Assembly: GCF_935822925.1 (NCBI RefSeq)
Contig: NZ_CAKXZS010000001.1
Location: 1-64,000, forward strand
DNA from: Mesorhizobium ventifaucium
GTDB taxonomy: Bacteria > Pseudomonadota > Alphaproteobacteria > Rhizobiales > Rhizobiaceae
Direction of reading: 5' to 3'
DNA length: 64,000 nt
Shown in pieces: positions 9,018-18,200 of this stretch (positions within the stretch are counted from its first letter, which is position 1; every line of letters begins with the position of its first letter). Made by a program: the position numbers and the translations under genes. Under the pieces are notes generated by a model. It was not told the origin of the DNA. It did not search any database and worked only from the letters and a program-made list of their open reading frames with translations.

Positions 9018-9823
9018 TGAACCTGCCTATCGGGAAATCCCACATGACGAACGTAGAAGAAATAAGAGAGATCTTGGCCTCAAGCCAAAACCGCAGTTTT
9101 CCATTCCACATGACCGAGTTCGGATTAGATTTGGTTGTGCAGGAAGGGGTGTTTCCTCCAGAAGAGTTCGTTGGCTGGCGATGGGCGACTGAGAATTTCC
9201 CCCCGGTTCATGGACTAGAGGTCCTAGAAATCGGGTGCGGGTTTGGTCTGCCTGGCCTGCACCTCGCGAGAGCGGGGGCCAGATCTGTGACGTCCGTTGA
9301 TATAAACGCCCGCGCAGTCGCCAACACGATTGAAAATGCCGCCCGAAACAACATCTCTAACCTTGAAGCTTTCGAAAGCGACGTTTTCTCTAATGTGCGG
9401 CCCAAGCGACGGTTCGATATCATTTTCTGGAATTTTCCCAGCCGGTTCGCCCCGGACGACTATGAACATGAAAACGATCTTGAACGTGGGATAATCGACG
9501 CTGGATACGCTTTGCTACGGAGATTCTTATCAGAGGGGCCGGAGTGGCTTACGAACGATGGCCGGATAATCATGGCCTTCGGTAGCGACGCCCGCGATGA
9601 CATTCTTTCACAGATTGTACGCGAAAACCGGCTTGAAGCATCTATACTAGTTCAGGGATCGCGGCAGGCTCGGACAGCGACATATCGGCTTGTGCAAGTC
9701 CGTAAGGGTCACGAAGAGCCATATAGTCGGTTCAGCCAGTCTCGGGTACTCACCGAGCGCGACTCGGGGGCTATATCCGGCCGGCGTCACCAAAGTTTCG
9801 ATAGCACCAGTCCCTATCGGTAA
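9017..9823 (+). CDS. Class I SAM-dependent methyltransferase
   Basis: A 268-residue methyltransferase. Motif I is LEIGCGFGLPGLHLARAG (about residues 70-87), followed by the acidic loop VTSVDINARA. A post-motif NFPSRF after FDIIFW resembles the NPPF/Y motif of N-methyltransferases such as HemK/RsmC, hinting at an amine or amide target (inference). Start ATG at 9017 shares one base with the previous stop. The last 40 residues look atypical and overlap the start of the aminotransferase gene by about 130 bases, so an indel may have altered the C-terminus. Likely methylates an operon intermediate. Confidence 0.75.
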   Translation: MNLPIGKSHMTNVEEIREILASSQNRSFPFHMTEFGLDLVVQEGVFPPEEFVGWRWATENFPPVHGLEVLEIGCGFGLPGLHLARAGARSVTSVDINARAVANTIENAARNNISNLEAFESDVFSNVRPKRRFDIIFWNFPSRFAPDDYEHENDLERGIIDAGYALLRRFLSEGPEWLTNDGRIIMAFGSDARDDILSQIVRENRLEASILVQGSRQARTATYRLVQVRKGHEEPYSRFSQSRVLTERDSGAISGRRHQSFDSTSPYR

Positions 9824-11075
9824 GAGAAACGAAAATCTGTCCATCTACGCGCATGCGGGAGAAGGCGCACGCATACAAGATGCCGACGGGAACAGCTATG
9901 TTGATTTTCACAACAATTTTTCGACCTTGATCCACGGACATCGGCACCCGGCAACCATCGCAGCTATTGCTTCTCAACTGGAGCGCGGCACTTGTTTGGC
10001 AATCCGACGGTAGCTGACATCGATCTCGCACAGGCGATTTGCGAGCGCATTCCCGCCATCGAGCGTGTTCGCTTTTTGAACAGTGGGACTGAAGCATTAA
10101 TGTTCGCGATAGAGGCGGCCAGAGCCATGACCGGCCGCACTCGGCTAGCAAAGCTCGAGGGAGCTTTTCATGGTACTTACGATTGGGCTGAGGTGAGCGC
10201 GCGCAGCAGCCCTAACAATTGGGGAGGTGACTACCCGAAATCAAATCCACCGTATCGCAACACGCCCCCGCATGTATGCGAGGAAGTCGTCGTTTTGCCA
10301 CTCGACGACACCGCACGATCGAAGACCATTATCGAGCAGCATGGTTCCGACCTCGCCTGCATTGTTGTCGATGTGCTTCCCTGCGCCGCGGGCATGATCC
10401 CGCTCAACCCCGACTACTTGACCATGCTACAGGACACTGCGAGAAGGCATGGGATTTTGTTGATTAGCGACGAGGTTGTGTCCTTTCGAGTTCACTACCA
10501 CGGTGCTTCTGCAGCGAGAGGTTTCCACCCTGATCTCGTAACATTGGGCAAGGTGGTAGGCGGCGGATTACCCATCGGGGTGGTAGGCGGGACCTCCGCG
10601 ACCATGGAAGCCTTCGCTCCCCACGATAGTGCGACAGTACCTCAAGGTGGAACGTTTTCAGCGAACCCACTCACGATGGCCGCCGGTCGCGCTGCACTTG
10701 CCGCGCTGACGGTGGGCGAAATTGACCGGATCAACGAACTTGGTAACTACCTCCGTCAACAAGCGGAGGAGTTTGCCTCCCAGGCGGGCGTGGCTATCAC
10801 GGTGCAAGGGGCCGGATCGCTGTTTCGATTCCATGCAAAGCAGCACCGGCCATTGTCGTATCGCGAAGCCCATCATGATATCGCGGAAAGCGAGGCTCTG
10901 CGACGACTGCACGCCGGGATGCTTGAACGCGGCATTTATGTAGCGGCCCCTTTCTGGGGGGGGTATTTCGACTTCAGTGACAAAACTTCACGTCGACGAT
11001 TTCCTCGATGCCTTCCGCGCATGTCTCCGCGAAACTCCCGATCTCAAGAGACTCGATCGGAGAACTGCCACATGA
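9690..11075 (+). pseudogene. Class III PLP aminotransferase (glutamate-1-semialdehyde aminomutase-like), two frameshifts
   Basis: Three segments rebuild one protein of about 460 residues. Segment 1 ends near 9992 with GEGARIQDADGNSYVDFHNN and IHGHRHPATIAA. Segment 2 begins FGNPTVADIDLAQ, holds RFLNSGTEALMFAIE, DEVVSF and LVTLGKVVGGGLPIG (Schiff-base lysine), and runs to an eight-G tract at 10956-10963. Segment 3 reads VDDFLDAFRACLRETPDLKR and stops at 11073-11075, overlapping the next ATG. One base seems missing near 9992 and one extra in the G tract, so the net frame is restored. The family moves amino groups within or between small keto/aldehyde compounds. All core residues are otherwise intact, so sequencing error is a live alternative. 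The start is uncertain (TTG at 9690 is a guess). Confidence 0.75.
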
Positions 11076-11539
11076 GCGAAACCACGTCGCCACCGGAATC
11101 GGAGATCGCCCTGTTCAGCTTGCTAGTCTGCGACCTCACCGCGTTCGATGACTTTGACACTCAGCTGCTCGCCCTCAATCTGTCCACTTTAAGAGCGGAA
11201 AGAGCTGCCGTGGGCGATATTGATCAATTGCTCAGCGCATACAGTATGCTACGGGCAGAATCCGCTCCGGGCGATGTTGCGTACCGTTGCCAAGCACTTC
11301 GCAGCAACGGAGACTTTGAGGAAACGCTCAAGCAGATCCTCTATCTTCTTTATTTGGGATCGATTCGCGTCAACGGACACTGGAAACGTTGCGGTTGGAG
11401 GCAGCATGAAGACGCGCTCGTTTGGAAGGCGCTTGGCGTTCATTCCCCTATGACCCGGGGGGAGGGTGAGTTTGGCGATTGGGCCGATAGACCGCGACAC
11501 CGGGCTCGGACGGACCAGCGGAACGAGCGACTGGCGTGA
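11072..11539 (+). CDS. Small subunit of FAD-dependent sugar/gluconate dehydrogenase
   Basis: A 155-residue protein resembling the small (gamma) subunit that accompanies GMC-type membrane dehydrogenases: a helical N-terminal half and then QILYLLYLGSI, DALVWKALGVHSP and GEFGDWAD, matching the usual conserved tail of gluconate 2-dehydrogenase subunit 3 and sorbitol dehydrogenase small subunits. The Tat signal that normally carries the complex to the periplasm is absent, so the complex is probably cytoplasmic. ATG at 11072 overlaps the preceding stop, and its own stop overlaps the GTG of the large-subunit gene, the usual order for this pair. Confidence 0.7.
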   Translation: MSETTSPPESEIALFSLLVCDLTAFDDFDTQLLALNLSTLRAERAAVGDIDQLLSAYSMLRAESAPGDVAYRCQALRSNGDFEETLKQILYLLYLGSIRVNGHWKRCGWRQHEDALVWKALGVHSPMTRGEGEFGDWADRPRHRARTDQRNERLA

Positions 11540-13248
11540 GCATTGACCTCCGCGACGTCGCGATAATCGGATCTGGATTCGCAGGCTCCCTGATCGCAAG
11601 TTCATTGGCTGAAGCGGGCATGGATGTTGTGCTGATCGAAGCTGGCTTGCCAATCGAAGACGAGAGGCACGTCAGGCAATGGCGACGCGAGATATTTGCC
11701 AACTCAGATGAAGCCGAAATCTTCGCCCCATATGCGGACCTCCTTGCCCCACAAGATAGGGAATACAAATCCGAATATTACGTCCAAGAGGCTACTGGAG
11801 CCGACCGTTTCGAAGGTCAGTATCTGCGCGTTGCTGGTGGAACAGGCCTTGCCTGGTTAGGGACAGCGTTGCGTATGTGCCCGAACGACTTTCGGATGCA
11901 GACGACATATGGCCGGGGGCGAGACTGGCCAATCACTTATGCGGACTTGGAGCCATGGTACTGCTTGGCTGAAGAAGCAACTGGAGTGGCCGGCAGCCCG
12001 GAAGCCGACGTCTCCTTGAATTCATCGAGAAGCAAGCCCTTCCCCATGCCAGCTATACCGCAAAGCTACGCTGATCAATACGCAATTGCTCGGATCAAGG
12101 GCCTGCAATTTGCTTCTCAGGAAATCCGTATTGTGCCTACTCCTCAAGCCCGTAACTCAATTGACGGGTATAACGGCCGGCCACTTTGTGAAGGGTATTC
12201 GTCCTGCGTGCCACTTTGCCCAATAGGCGCAAAATACGATCCTTTAGTACATTTACGACGCGCACTATTGAATGGAGCGGAACTGCTTGTGGGCGCGGTC
12301 GTCTCGAAACTGGACGCGTCCAGCGACGGCCGGATAACTACCGCTTGGTTCGAGCACAGCGACGGCTCGACCGGAAGCCTCCAAGCCCGCGTGTTCGTAT
12401 TGGCTGCGAATGGGATAGAGACGCCGAAGTTGCTGATGCAGTCCAATCATCAATCTGCCGCTGGACTGGCGAATGAGAGTGGTCTGGTCGGATGTAATCT
12501 TATGGATCATGCTGAGAAGCACTCCTGGGCTCTCGTTCCTGATCCGATTTTTCCTTACAGAGGGCCACAATCTACATCGGGGATTGAAATTCTGCGTGAC
12601 GGGCCATTTCGGAAAGATCGAGCAGCATTTCGGACCGCGCTGCGCAATGACGGCTGGCGCAACGTTAATGGCGCCCCGTATGGTGAAGGAGCTTTATCAT
12701 CCGCTGCGGTCGGAGGGACGTTAGTTGGTTTGGTCGACCAGCAGGGTCTTATCGGTGAGGATTTGTTCAATGCGGTCCACCGCATAGGAATTCGACAATT
12801 TGCACTGCAAAGCATTGTTGAAATACTTCCAAATCCGTCTAACCGGATTACGCTCTCCTCGGAGAAAGACGGCCTTGGCTTGCCTCGTCCGGAAATTCAT
12901 TTCCGGCTCGACAAATACAGCCGCGATGGGATCGCGGCCGCAGCACGCCTTCATCGAGAGATCTTTCGCGCGTTACGCTGCGACCAAATGGAGTGCGGCA
13001 TTCATTTGCAAGACGATAGAACTGCGTCGGATGCCGGTGGCAGCCATATTATGGGCACTACTGTCATGGGAAACGATCCAAAGACGTCGATCGTAGACGC
13101 GAATTGCATGGCACATTCCCACAAGAACCTTTTGGTTGCCAGCAGCGCAGTTTTTCCGACAGGAGCAGCGGCAAATCCGACGTTGACAGTATGCGCACTT
13201 TCCCTTCGGCTCGCCGAATATCTCAAAGAGACAATGCATGCGCGTTAG
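11536..13248 (+). CDS. GMC-family FAD-dependent oxidoreductase, large subunit
   Basis: A 570-residue flavoprotein. The ADP-binding motif is IIGSGFAGSLIASSLAEAG ending in the acidic VLIEAG (residues 10-38). LRVAGGTGLAWLGTALRM is the second FAD-contact region. The cysteine pattern GYSSCVPLCPIGAKY matches the iron-sulfur motif of FAD-dependent glucose/gluconate dehydrogenases. The C-terminal SHIMGTTVMG with its histidine and ASSAVFPTGAAANPTLT is the GMC active-site and FAD-pyrophosphate end. It likely oxidises a hydroxyl to a ketone, supplying a keto substrate for one of the operon's aminotransferases (inference). No cytochrome c subunit follows: IS66 debris begins at the stop codon. Confidence 0.88.
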   Translation: MSIDLRDVAIIGSGFAGSLIASSLAEAGMDVVLIEAGLPIEDERHVRQWRREIFANSDEAEIFAPYADLLAPQDREYKSEYYVQEATGADRFEGQYLRVAGGTGLAWLGTALRMCPNDFRMQTTYGRGRDWPITYADLEPWYCLAEEATGVAGSPEADVSLNSSRSKPFPMPAIPQSYADQYAIARIKGLQFASQEIRIVPTPQARNSIDGYNGRPLCEGYSSCVPLCPIGAKYDPLVHLRRALLNGAELLVGAVVSKLDASSDGRITTAWFEHSDGSTGSLQARVFVLAANGIETPKLLMQSNHQSAAGLANESGLVGCNLMDHAEKHSWALVPDPIFPYRGPQSTSGIEILRDGPFRKDRAAFRTALRNDGWRNVNGAPYGEGALSSAAVGGTLVGLVDQQGLIGEDLFNAVHRIGIRQFALQSIVEILPNPSNRITLSSEKDGLGLPRPEIHFRLDKYSRDGIAAAARLHREIFRALRCDQMECGIHLQDDRTASDAGGSHIMGTTVMGNDPKTSIVDANCMAHSHKNLLVASSAVFPTGAAANPTLTVCALSLRLAEYLKETMHAR

Positions 13249-13952
13249 CCATGGTCGCCGTTCTTCCCTTTTGGGTCGATGTCGTTCAGGCGGCAGGTGG
13301 TGATGGATGTCAGCATGACGGCAGCCCGGTCGGCGCCGCGCTGGCTCCCGGCAAATGTCCACGCACCCCTTCCCAGGGCCACACCTCTCAATGCCCTTTC
13401 TGCGGCATTGTTGGTCAAGCACATTCTGCCGTCATCGATGAAGCGGGCAAAGTCGTCCCAGCGCGAGAGCATGTAGTTGATCGGCTTGAGGACATCGGAG
13501 GAGCGCGAGAAGGTATCGCGCTCGTGGAGCAACCACTCGTGCATGTCATCGAAGAGCGGCTTGCTCTTTTCCTGCCGCACGGCACGCCGCTCGTCAGCGC
13601 TGCGGCCGTTGATGGCGCGCTCGATGTCGAAGAGCGCGTCGATGCGCTTGACCGCCTCCAGCGCCGTCGGGGAGATCGGTTTGCCATTCCTCTTGCCCTC
13701 GCGGGCATTTTTCTCGACGTCGGCCAGTTCGAAGAATCCCCTGCGCGCATGCGCAAAACAGAATGCGGGCGTGATCGGCAGCTCTTTCCGCTTCGGAACG
13801 AAGAGCGGATTGAAGCCGCTATAACAGTCGACCTGCAGGATGCCGCCGAACCGGGCCAGATGTTTTTGTGGGTGCTCACCTCGTCGGTCGCTCGAGGCGT
13901 AATAGACCGCCGCCGCCGGCGCGGCGCCGCCGAACGGCTGATCGTGGCGCAC
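13245..13952 (-). pseudogene. IS66-family transposase (TnpC) fragment
   Basis: Minus-strand frame with IS66 TnpC catalytic-domain sequence: LQVDCYSGFNPLF, FCFAHARRGFFELA, INYMLSRWDDFARFIDDGRM and CLTNNAAERALRGVALGR, then WTFAGSQRGADRAAVMLTSI. The N-terminal third is missing and the end (TCRLNDIDPKGKNGDHG) departs from the family, so both ends are damaged. It abuts the GMC gene and marks the right edge of the biosynthetic operon. Confidence 0.8.
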
Positions 13953-14069
13953 ATACGTCCAGATACGACCGAGGTCGTGTAAAAACGCGATTGCAGATTG
14001 CGTATGACGGCCGCTGTTTCGCTGTTTCGAGCGTGGCAGCGATGAGGCCGCTGGCGGTCGGGGGCGTGA

Positions 14070-14370
14070 TCAGGCGGCGATTGCCGTCATCAGCGGCTTG
14101 ACGCCGAAGATGTTGATCATGCGCTTCATGTTGTAGGCGAGCACCTGCAAGCTCATCTCGGTTCTGACCTGTTCCAGGGTCTTTGTCAGGAAATGGGTGC
14201 TGCCCATCCACGCCTTCAGCGTTCCGAACGGGTGCTCGACGGTCTGCCGGCGGATGGTCATGGCATCCGGCATGCGATCGAGCCTGTCCTGCATCTTGTC
14301 GAGGACGCCTTCGTGTTGCCAGCGCTTCAGGCGCTTGTGCTTGTCGGGCGTGCATCTGGGTTTGAGCGCG
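14070..14370 (-). pseudogene. IS1182-family transposase C-terminal fragment
   Basis: The minus-strand frame gives CALKPRCTPDKHKRLKRWQH, VEHPFGTLKAWMGSTHFLTK and LAYNMKRMINIFGVKPLMTA, the C-terminal region of IS1182-type transposases (zinc-like cysteine block and catalytic-glutamate region). It is fused on its upstream side to unrelated integrase sequence, so it is debris. Confidence 0.75.
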
Positions 14371-14512
14371 CAGGACGCGCCCGAGCAAGTCCGGCGACTT
14401 GCTAAAATAGCGGGCGAACAGCGACACCTGTTGCAGATACGAAGCTGGGTGTTGAGCGCGAAGTTGCGCACCTGCATGTCCTCGCTCATGCGCTGGCGAA
14501 GTTGGGTCATGA
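14371..14512 (-). pseudogene. Site-specific integrase N-terminal fragment
   Basis: The frame begins MTQLRQRMSEDMQVRNFALN and continues, after a shift of frame, as ASYLQQVSLFARYFSKSPDL. This is the core-binding N-terminus of a tyrosine integrase often carried by mobile elements. It is cut off at about 14371, where IS1182 transposase sequence begins without a gap. An upstream GGAG (14520-14523) would have been its ribosome-binding site. Confidence 0.6.
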
Positions 14513-14699
14513 CAAAACTCCTCCTTTTGTCTGATGGAATGGGCTGCAAGCAGCCACTCCATGCTGACGCAGTCGGAGCTTGTTGTGGACACATGACCAG
14601 CACGACAGACGACGCGATCAGATCACGCTGTCGGCACTCACCCTCCTTGCCGCTCCGCATTCGCGGAGCGGGTTAGTCCTAGTCAAGGAATGGAGAGGT

Positions 14700-14834
14700 G
14701 CGCATTACTTGATGTATGGCTTGACGTACGATGCTGGCAGTTGCCCTCTTGCGTGATCGGGCCGCCGGCATCGATGCCATGACCTGAAAAACCTGCTTGG
14801 CGATATCCAGACGGATTGTAGTAAACTTCTCCAT
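14700..14834 (-). pseudogene. IS110-family transposase N-terminal fragment
   Basis: The minus-strand frame MEKFTTIRLDIAKQVFQVMA is the start of an IS110 (DEDD) transposase, carrying the first catalytic Asp of the LDIAKQVFQV motif. The frame then degenerates within about 40 codons (RKRATAS belongs to the family). The transposase is lost beyond this point. Confidence 0.65.
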
Positions 14835-14956
14835 GGACGGCTCTCCCTCATGTGACTTGCGGCGGCCACAGTATGGCACTTCGATGCCGGAGCGGAGGCC
14901 GTCCATACCATCAGGTCACGCCGCTTGTTCGTAGCGCCCGCACGGTTCCATCCTTT

Positions 14957-16191
14957 TGTGTGGGCTTTCAACATTTCTTGTCCAGCTTCGGACAAAGAAG
15001 ATTGCGAATTTCTTCCGTCGACGCCTCCTCAGTGCAAAAGTCGTGTGGCTCCCTAGCCTTAAGTCAAATGGCGCGGTGCTTGCTTCAGAGAAAGCACGTA
15101 CAAGGCTGGGAGCAAGACCATTGCTGATTCCGCGAAACTCCTTACACGCGCACGAGGAGAGCGTCGCGACTTTCGTTGAACCTCGGCACATGGTCGACTC
15201 CCGGAGTTTATCGTCGGCAGCTGCATTGCGCTTGGCTGGGCGGAGAGGGCCGACGCGCCAACGCGTGGTGCTCGCCGAATTGCCGTCGACTGGTCCTCAT
15301 CAGCATGTGCGTGCCGAAAAAGTCCGTGGAAGGCTTACGCAAGCCGAGATCGGCGTCTCGCGAGCAATCCTCCACAACGCGCTGAACCAGTATCCTGAAT
15401 CGGGAGTTTTGGGCGTTCTCACAGTTGACGCATCATACGCCTATTTCGGTACGGACACTTGCGATCACCATCACCTTTTTCCTCAACATCAATGTGCATT
15501 GAAGCGCCACAAGAGTAGAAGGCCGGCCCGAGCCGCCCGAATACACTTAGATCAGCCAACCGACCTGATCATTCGGATGGCAAAGACGAGGAGGAGCCAA
15601 GACGTCGCCAACATCCGGATGGCAAAGAGGAGGGGCCGCAAGAGCTTGCTATACCCAGGTCACCTGTGTCAGTGCCAAGCGCGGCGTCCTGTTCTCGCTG
15701 CCCCTCGCCTTCACCCGATCTGCTCGTTCTATGAACGGCCAATTTTGAAAGGCCCCCTGGGGAGTTTCGAGAAGGAGGGAATTGACGCGGCCTACTGCGT
15801 GTTCGACCACGACGCCTCCGTCGTCAGCGCATGGTCAAACCTTTGCGTCTGCGGGATGTCAAGCGTATCCCGGACGGCTCAGGCGAGATCACGTGCAAGT
15901 TGGGCATCGAGCGGTGGATTCGGTATGCGGCCGTGGTGCCACGCCGCCGTGATCAATGATTGAGCAATTGTGTTTCTCAGACGGCAGCGAGAGCAACCCC
16001 TATAGGGTGTCGTCGCCGCAAAACGTTCTTGAAACGTCCAAGACCCGTTAAACCTGAGGCCGACAAAGCAGCCATTCTCGTAATTACCACTGCCTCGAAA
16101 GTCGACGAATTACACCCGCTGGATTTGCTGGACCTGCGCTTGGCGATCCCATGCGGCATCTTGTGCTGGATATTGGAGCAACGTTCGGATC
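14957..16191 (+). other. No confident gene; decayed intergenic stretch before the E1 genes
   Basis: About 1.2 kb without a gene I can support. One long open frame runs from 14956 to 15963, but its translation has no recognisable domain, mixed composition and no ribosome-binding site. A short stretch around 15330-15385 (QAEIGVSRAILHNAL) looks like half of a helix-turn-helix and may be a regulator remnant. Promoter elements for the E1 alpha gene presumably lie in the last 200 bases. Confidence 0.35.
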
Positions 16192-17208
16192 ATGCGGCTG
16201 AATGGTGATTATAGACTAGAAGCCTATCGGCGGATGCTTCGCATCCGTCGGTTCGAAGAAGAGGGTATTCGCCAATTTAACGGTGGCAAAATCCCTGGTC
16301 CCTTTCACTCGAGCGTGGGTCAGGAAGCCGCTATTGTGGGAGCATGTCTCGCGCTTCGGTACGATGACACGGTGACTGGAACGCACCGTTCGCACGGTCA
16401 TCCCATCGGAAAGGGTGCTCATCTGAACGCTCTTATGGCCGAGCTTATGGGCAAGGAGGACGGCATTTGTAAGGGGCGTGGGGGATCGATGCATCTTGCA
16501 GATCGATCGGTCGGCATCATCAGTGAATCGGCCATTGTGGGGGGAGGCATCCCAATCGCGACGGGATGCGCGTTCGGCGCAAAAGTGCGGCGCATCGACC
16601 AGGTCACTCTCTGCTTTTTCGGCGACGGAGCGGTCAACCAGGGCACTTTCCACGAGTCTCTCAACATGGCCTCGCTGTGGAAGCTTCCCGTAATCTACGT
16701 TTGCGAGAACAACGGCTTCGCGATCACGACGTCAGTAGCGCAAAGCCACGGGCAGCCCGACATCGCTCTGCGCGCAGCAGGCTACGGGATGCCGGGTGTG
16801 ACCGTCGATGGGCAGGATGTGAGCGCCGTCTACACCACGACAGCGGAGGCGGTTACACGGGCGCGAGCGGGTGATGGCCCGACTCTCGTGGTTGCCAACA
16901 CATATCGGTTCGATGAGCACGATTTCCGCTTGGTGATTCCGGGGGAGCCTTATCGATCGATTGAAGACGTCGAGGCTCACAAACGCGACCGCGATCCGAT
17001 TTTGCTCTATCGCACTCGGCTCATCGAAGAAGGGGTAAACGACCAGAGCTTAAGAGCAATCGAGTACGAAGTCGCCAAAGCCGTCAAGCAGGCTGCAGAA
17101 TTTGCGTTGTCCAGCCCCATGCCTCGGCCCGAAACTTTGCCCGACTACATGTTCAACTCGCCCCTCCCAGGACATTGCGGCCCCGCAGCTGGGCAGCACA
17201 GGAATTGA
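16192..17208 (+). CDS. 2-oxoacid (pyruvate/acetoin-type) dehydrogenase E1 alpha subunit
   Basis: A 338-residue thiamine-diphosphate enzyme subunit. The ThDP-Mg motif GDGAVNQGTFHESLN...ENN begins at residue 144. Family features include FHSSVGQEAAIVG, THRSHGHPIGKG, GRGGSMHLAD and the phosphorylation-loop region YRFDEHDF. The family oxidatively decarboxylates a 2-oxoacid or cleaves acetoin and passes the acyl group to a lipoyl E2. It resembles AcoA/PdhA of the alpha2-beta2 class. The beta subunit follows after a five-base gap, but no E2 or E3 is encoded nearby, so its acceptor must come from elsewhere or the pair acts non-oxidatively. Substrate unknown. Confidence 0.88.
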   Translation: MRLNGDYRLEAYRRMLRIRRFEEEGIRQFNGGKIPGPFHSSVGQEAAIVGACLALRYDDTVTGTHRSHGHPIGKGAHLNALMAELMGKEDGICKGRGGSMHLADRSVGIISESAIVGGGIPIATGCAFGAKVRRIDQVTLCFFGDGAVNQGTFHESLNMASLWKLPVIYVCENNGFAITTSVAQSHGQPDIALRAAGYGMPGVTVDGQDVSAVYTTTAEAVTRARAGDGPTLVVANTYRFDEHDFRLVIPGEPYRSIEDVEAHKRDRDPILLYRTRLIEEGVNDQSLRAIEYEVAKAVKQAAEFALSSPMPRPETLPDYMFNSPLPGHCGPAAGQHRN

Positions 17209-17213
17209 TCGAC

Positions 17214-18200
17214 ATGCAAACTGCTGACAACAAGCCCGCCATGACGCGCTTGACGTATCTCGAAGCGCTCGTGCAGGCGCAGATAGAGGAAATGGAACGT
17301 GATGAGCGCGTCGTCCTGATGGGAGAGGACATCTTGGTCTTTGGCGGAGACACAGTTGTTCAGCGCTTCGGAAATAACCGAATTTGGAACATGCCGATTT
17401 CAGAAGGCAGTTTCACAGGACTGGCAATCGGGGCTGCCATCAACGGATTGCGACCGGTTCTTGATCTCACAACTGCCAGCTTCATCTATCTCGCCTCAGA
17501 TCAGATCATCAACCAGGCGTCAAAGTTGCGATATATGACTGGAGGCCAGATCGACATTCCGATCGTGTTCCGTTGCTGTATGCATTCGGTCGGTGCCAAG
17601 GCGGCACAGCATGCCGACCGGCCCTATCCGTTTTTCATGAATGTGCCGGGCCTCAAGATCATCAGCCCGACAACTGCCGCCGACATCAAGGGGCTTATGA
17701 AATCGGCCATTCGCGACGGCGATCCTGTACTCGTCTTCGAGGACCCCCGCCTGTGGCCGCTGAAAGGCGATGTGCCCACAGATCCAGACCATCTAATCCC
17801 AATCGGCAAAGCGGATGTGAAGCGGGAGGGGAACGACGTTACTCTTGTCGCTATTGCCGGCGCGATACGCCCCACGATGGAGGCTGTTAACGCACTCGCT
17901 GAAGAGAGTATTTCGGTGGAAGTGATTGACCCACGCACCTTGAAACCGCTTGATCATGAGACGATCAAGTCGTCGGTTGCCAAGACGGGGCGGCTTGTTG
18001 TCGTAGAGAATGGGCATCGGGTCTGCAATGTCGGAGCCGAAATCGCCGCAGTTATGGCGGAAGAGGCGTTCGATCTATTGAAGCGACCGATTCTGCGAGT
18101 GTGCGCCCCTGACATTCATGTCCCCTTCAGCCCTGCACTCGAGAAGGACTTCTTCGCGACGAAGGAACGAATTATCACCGCGGTACTGCGGCTGCTCTAA
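17214..18200 (+). CDS. 2-oxoacid dehydrogenase E1 beta subunit
   Basis: A 328-residue partner of the E1 alpha protein. It has the beta-subunit N-terminus LTYLEALVQAQIEEMERDE, VVLMGEDI, the ThDP-contact region ISEGSFTGLAIGAAINGLRP, and the C-terminal transketolase-like domain (VEVIDPRTLKPLD, VVENGHRVCNVGAEIAAV). Family proteins usually carry MPLAEAG-like text at the activating glutamate; here the equivalent is MPISEGSF, with the glutamate kept. Start ATG 17214 lies after the E1 alpha stop; the open frame extends slightly upstream but earlier codons overlap E1 alpha. Works only with the alpha subunit. Confidence 0.87.
   Translation: MQTADNKPAMTRLTYLEALVQAQIEEMERDERVVLMGEDILVFGGDTVVQRFGNNRIWNMPISEGSFTGLAIGAAINGLRPVLDLTTASFIYLASDQIINQASKLRYMTGGQIDIPIVFRCCMHSVGAKAAQHADRPYPFFMNVPGLKIISPTTAADIKGLMKSAIRDGDPVLVFEDPRLWPLKGDVPTDPDHLIPIGKADVKREGNDVTLVAIAGAIRPTMEAVNALAEESISVEVIDPRTLKPLDHETIKSSVAKTGRLVVVENGHRVCNVGAEIAAVMAEEAFDLLKRPILRVCAPDIHVPFSPALEKDFFATKERIITAVLRLL

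Noticed and set aside
5646..13248. Assigning the operon to rhizopine (scyllo-inosamine) synthesis
   Set aside because: Only the DegT aminotransferase and a methyltransferase would fit; I cannot recognise MosA- or MosC-like genes and the kinase/NDK-like pair has no role there.
14956..15963. 335-codon open frame in transposon debris
   Set aside because: Translation has no domain and changes character along its length; looks like chance openness in GC-rich sequence.
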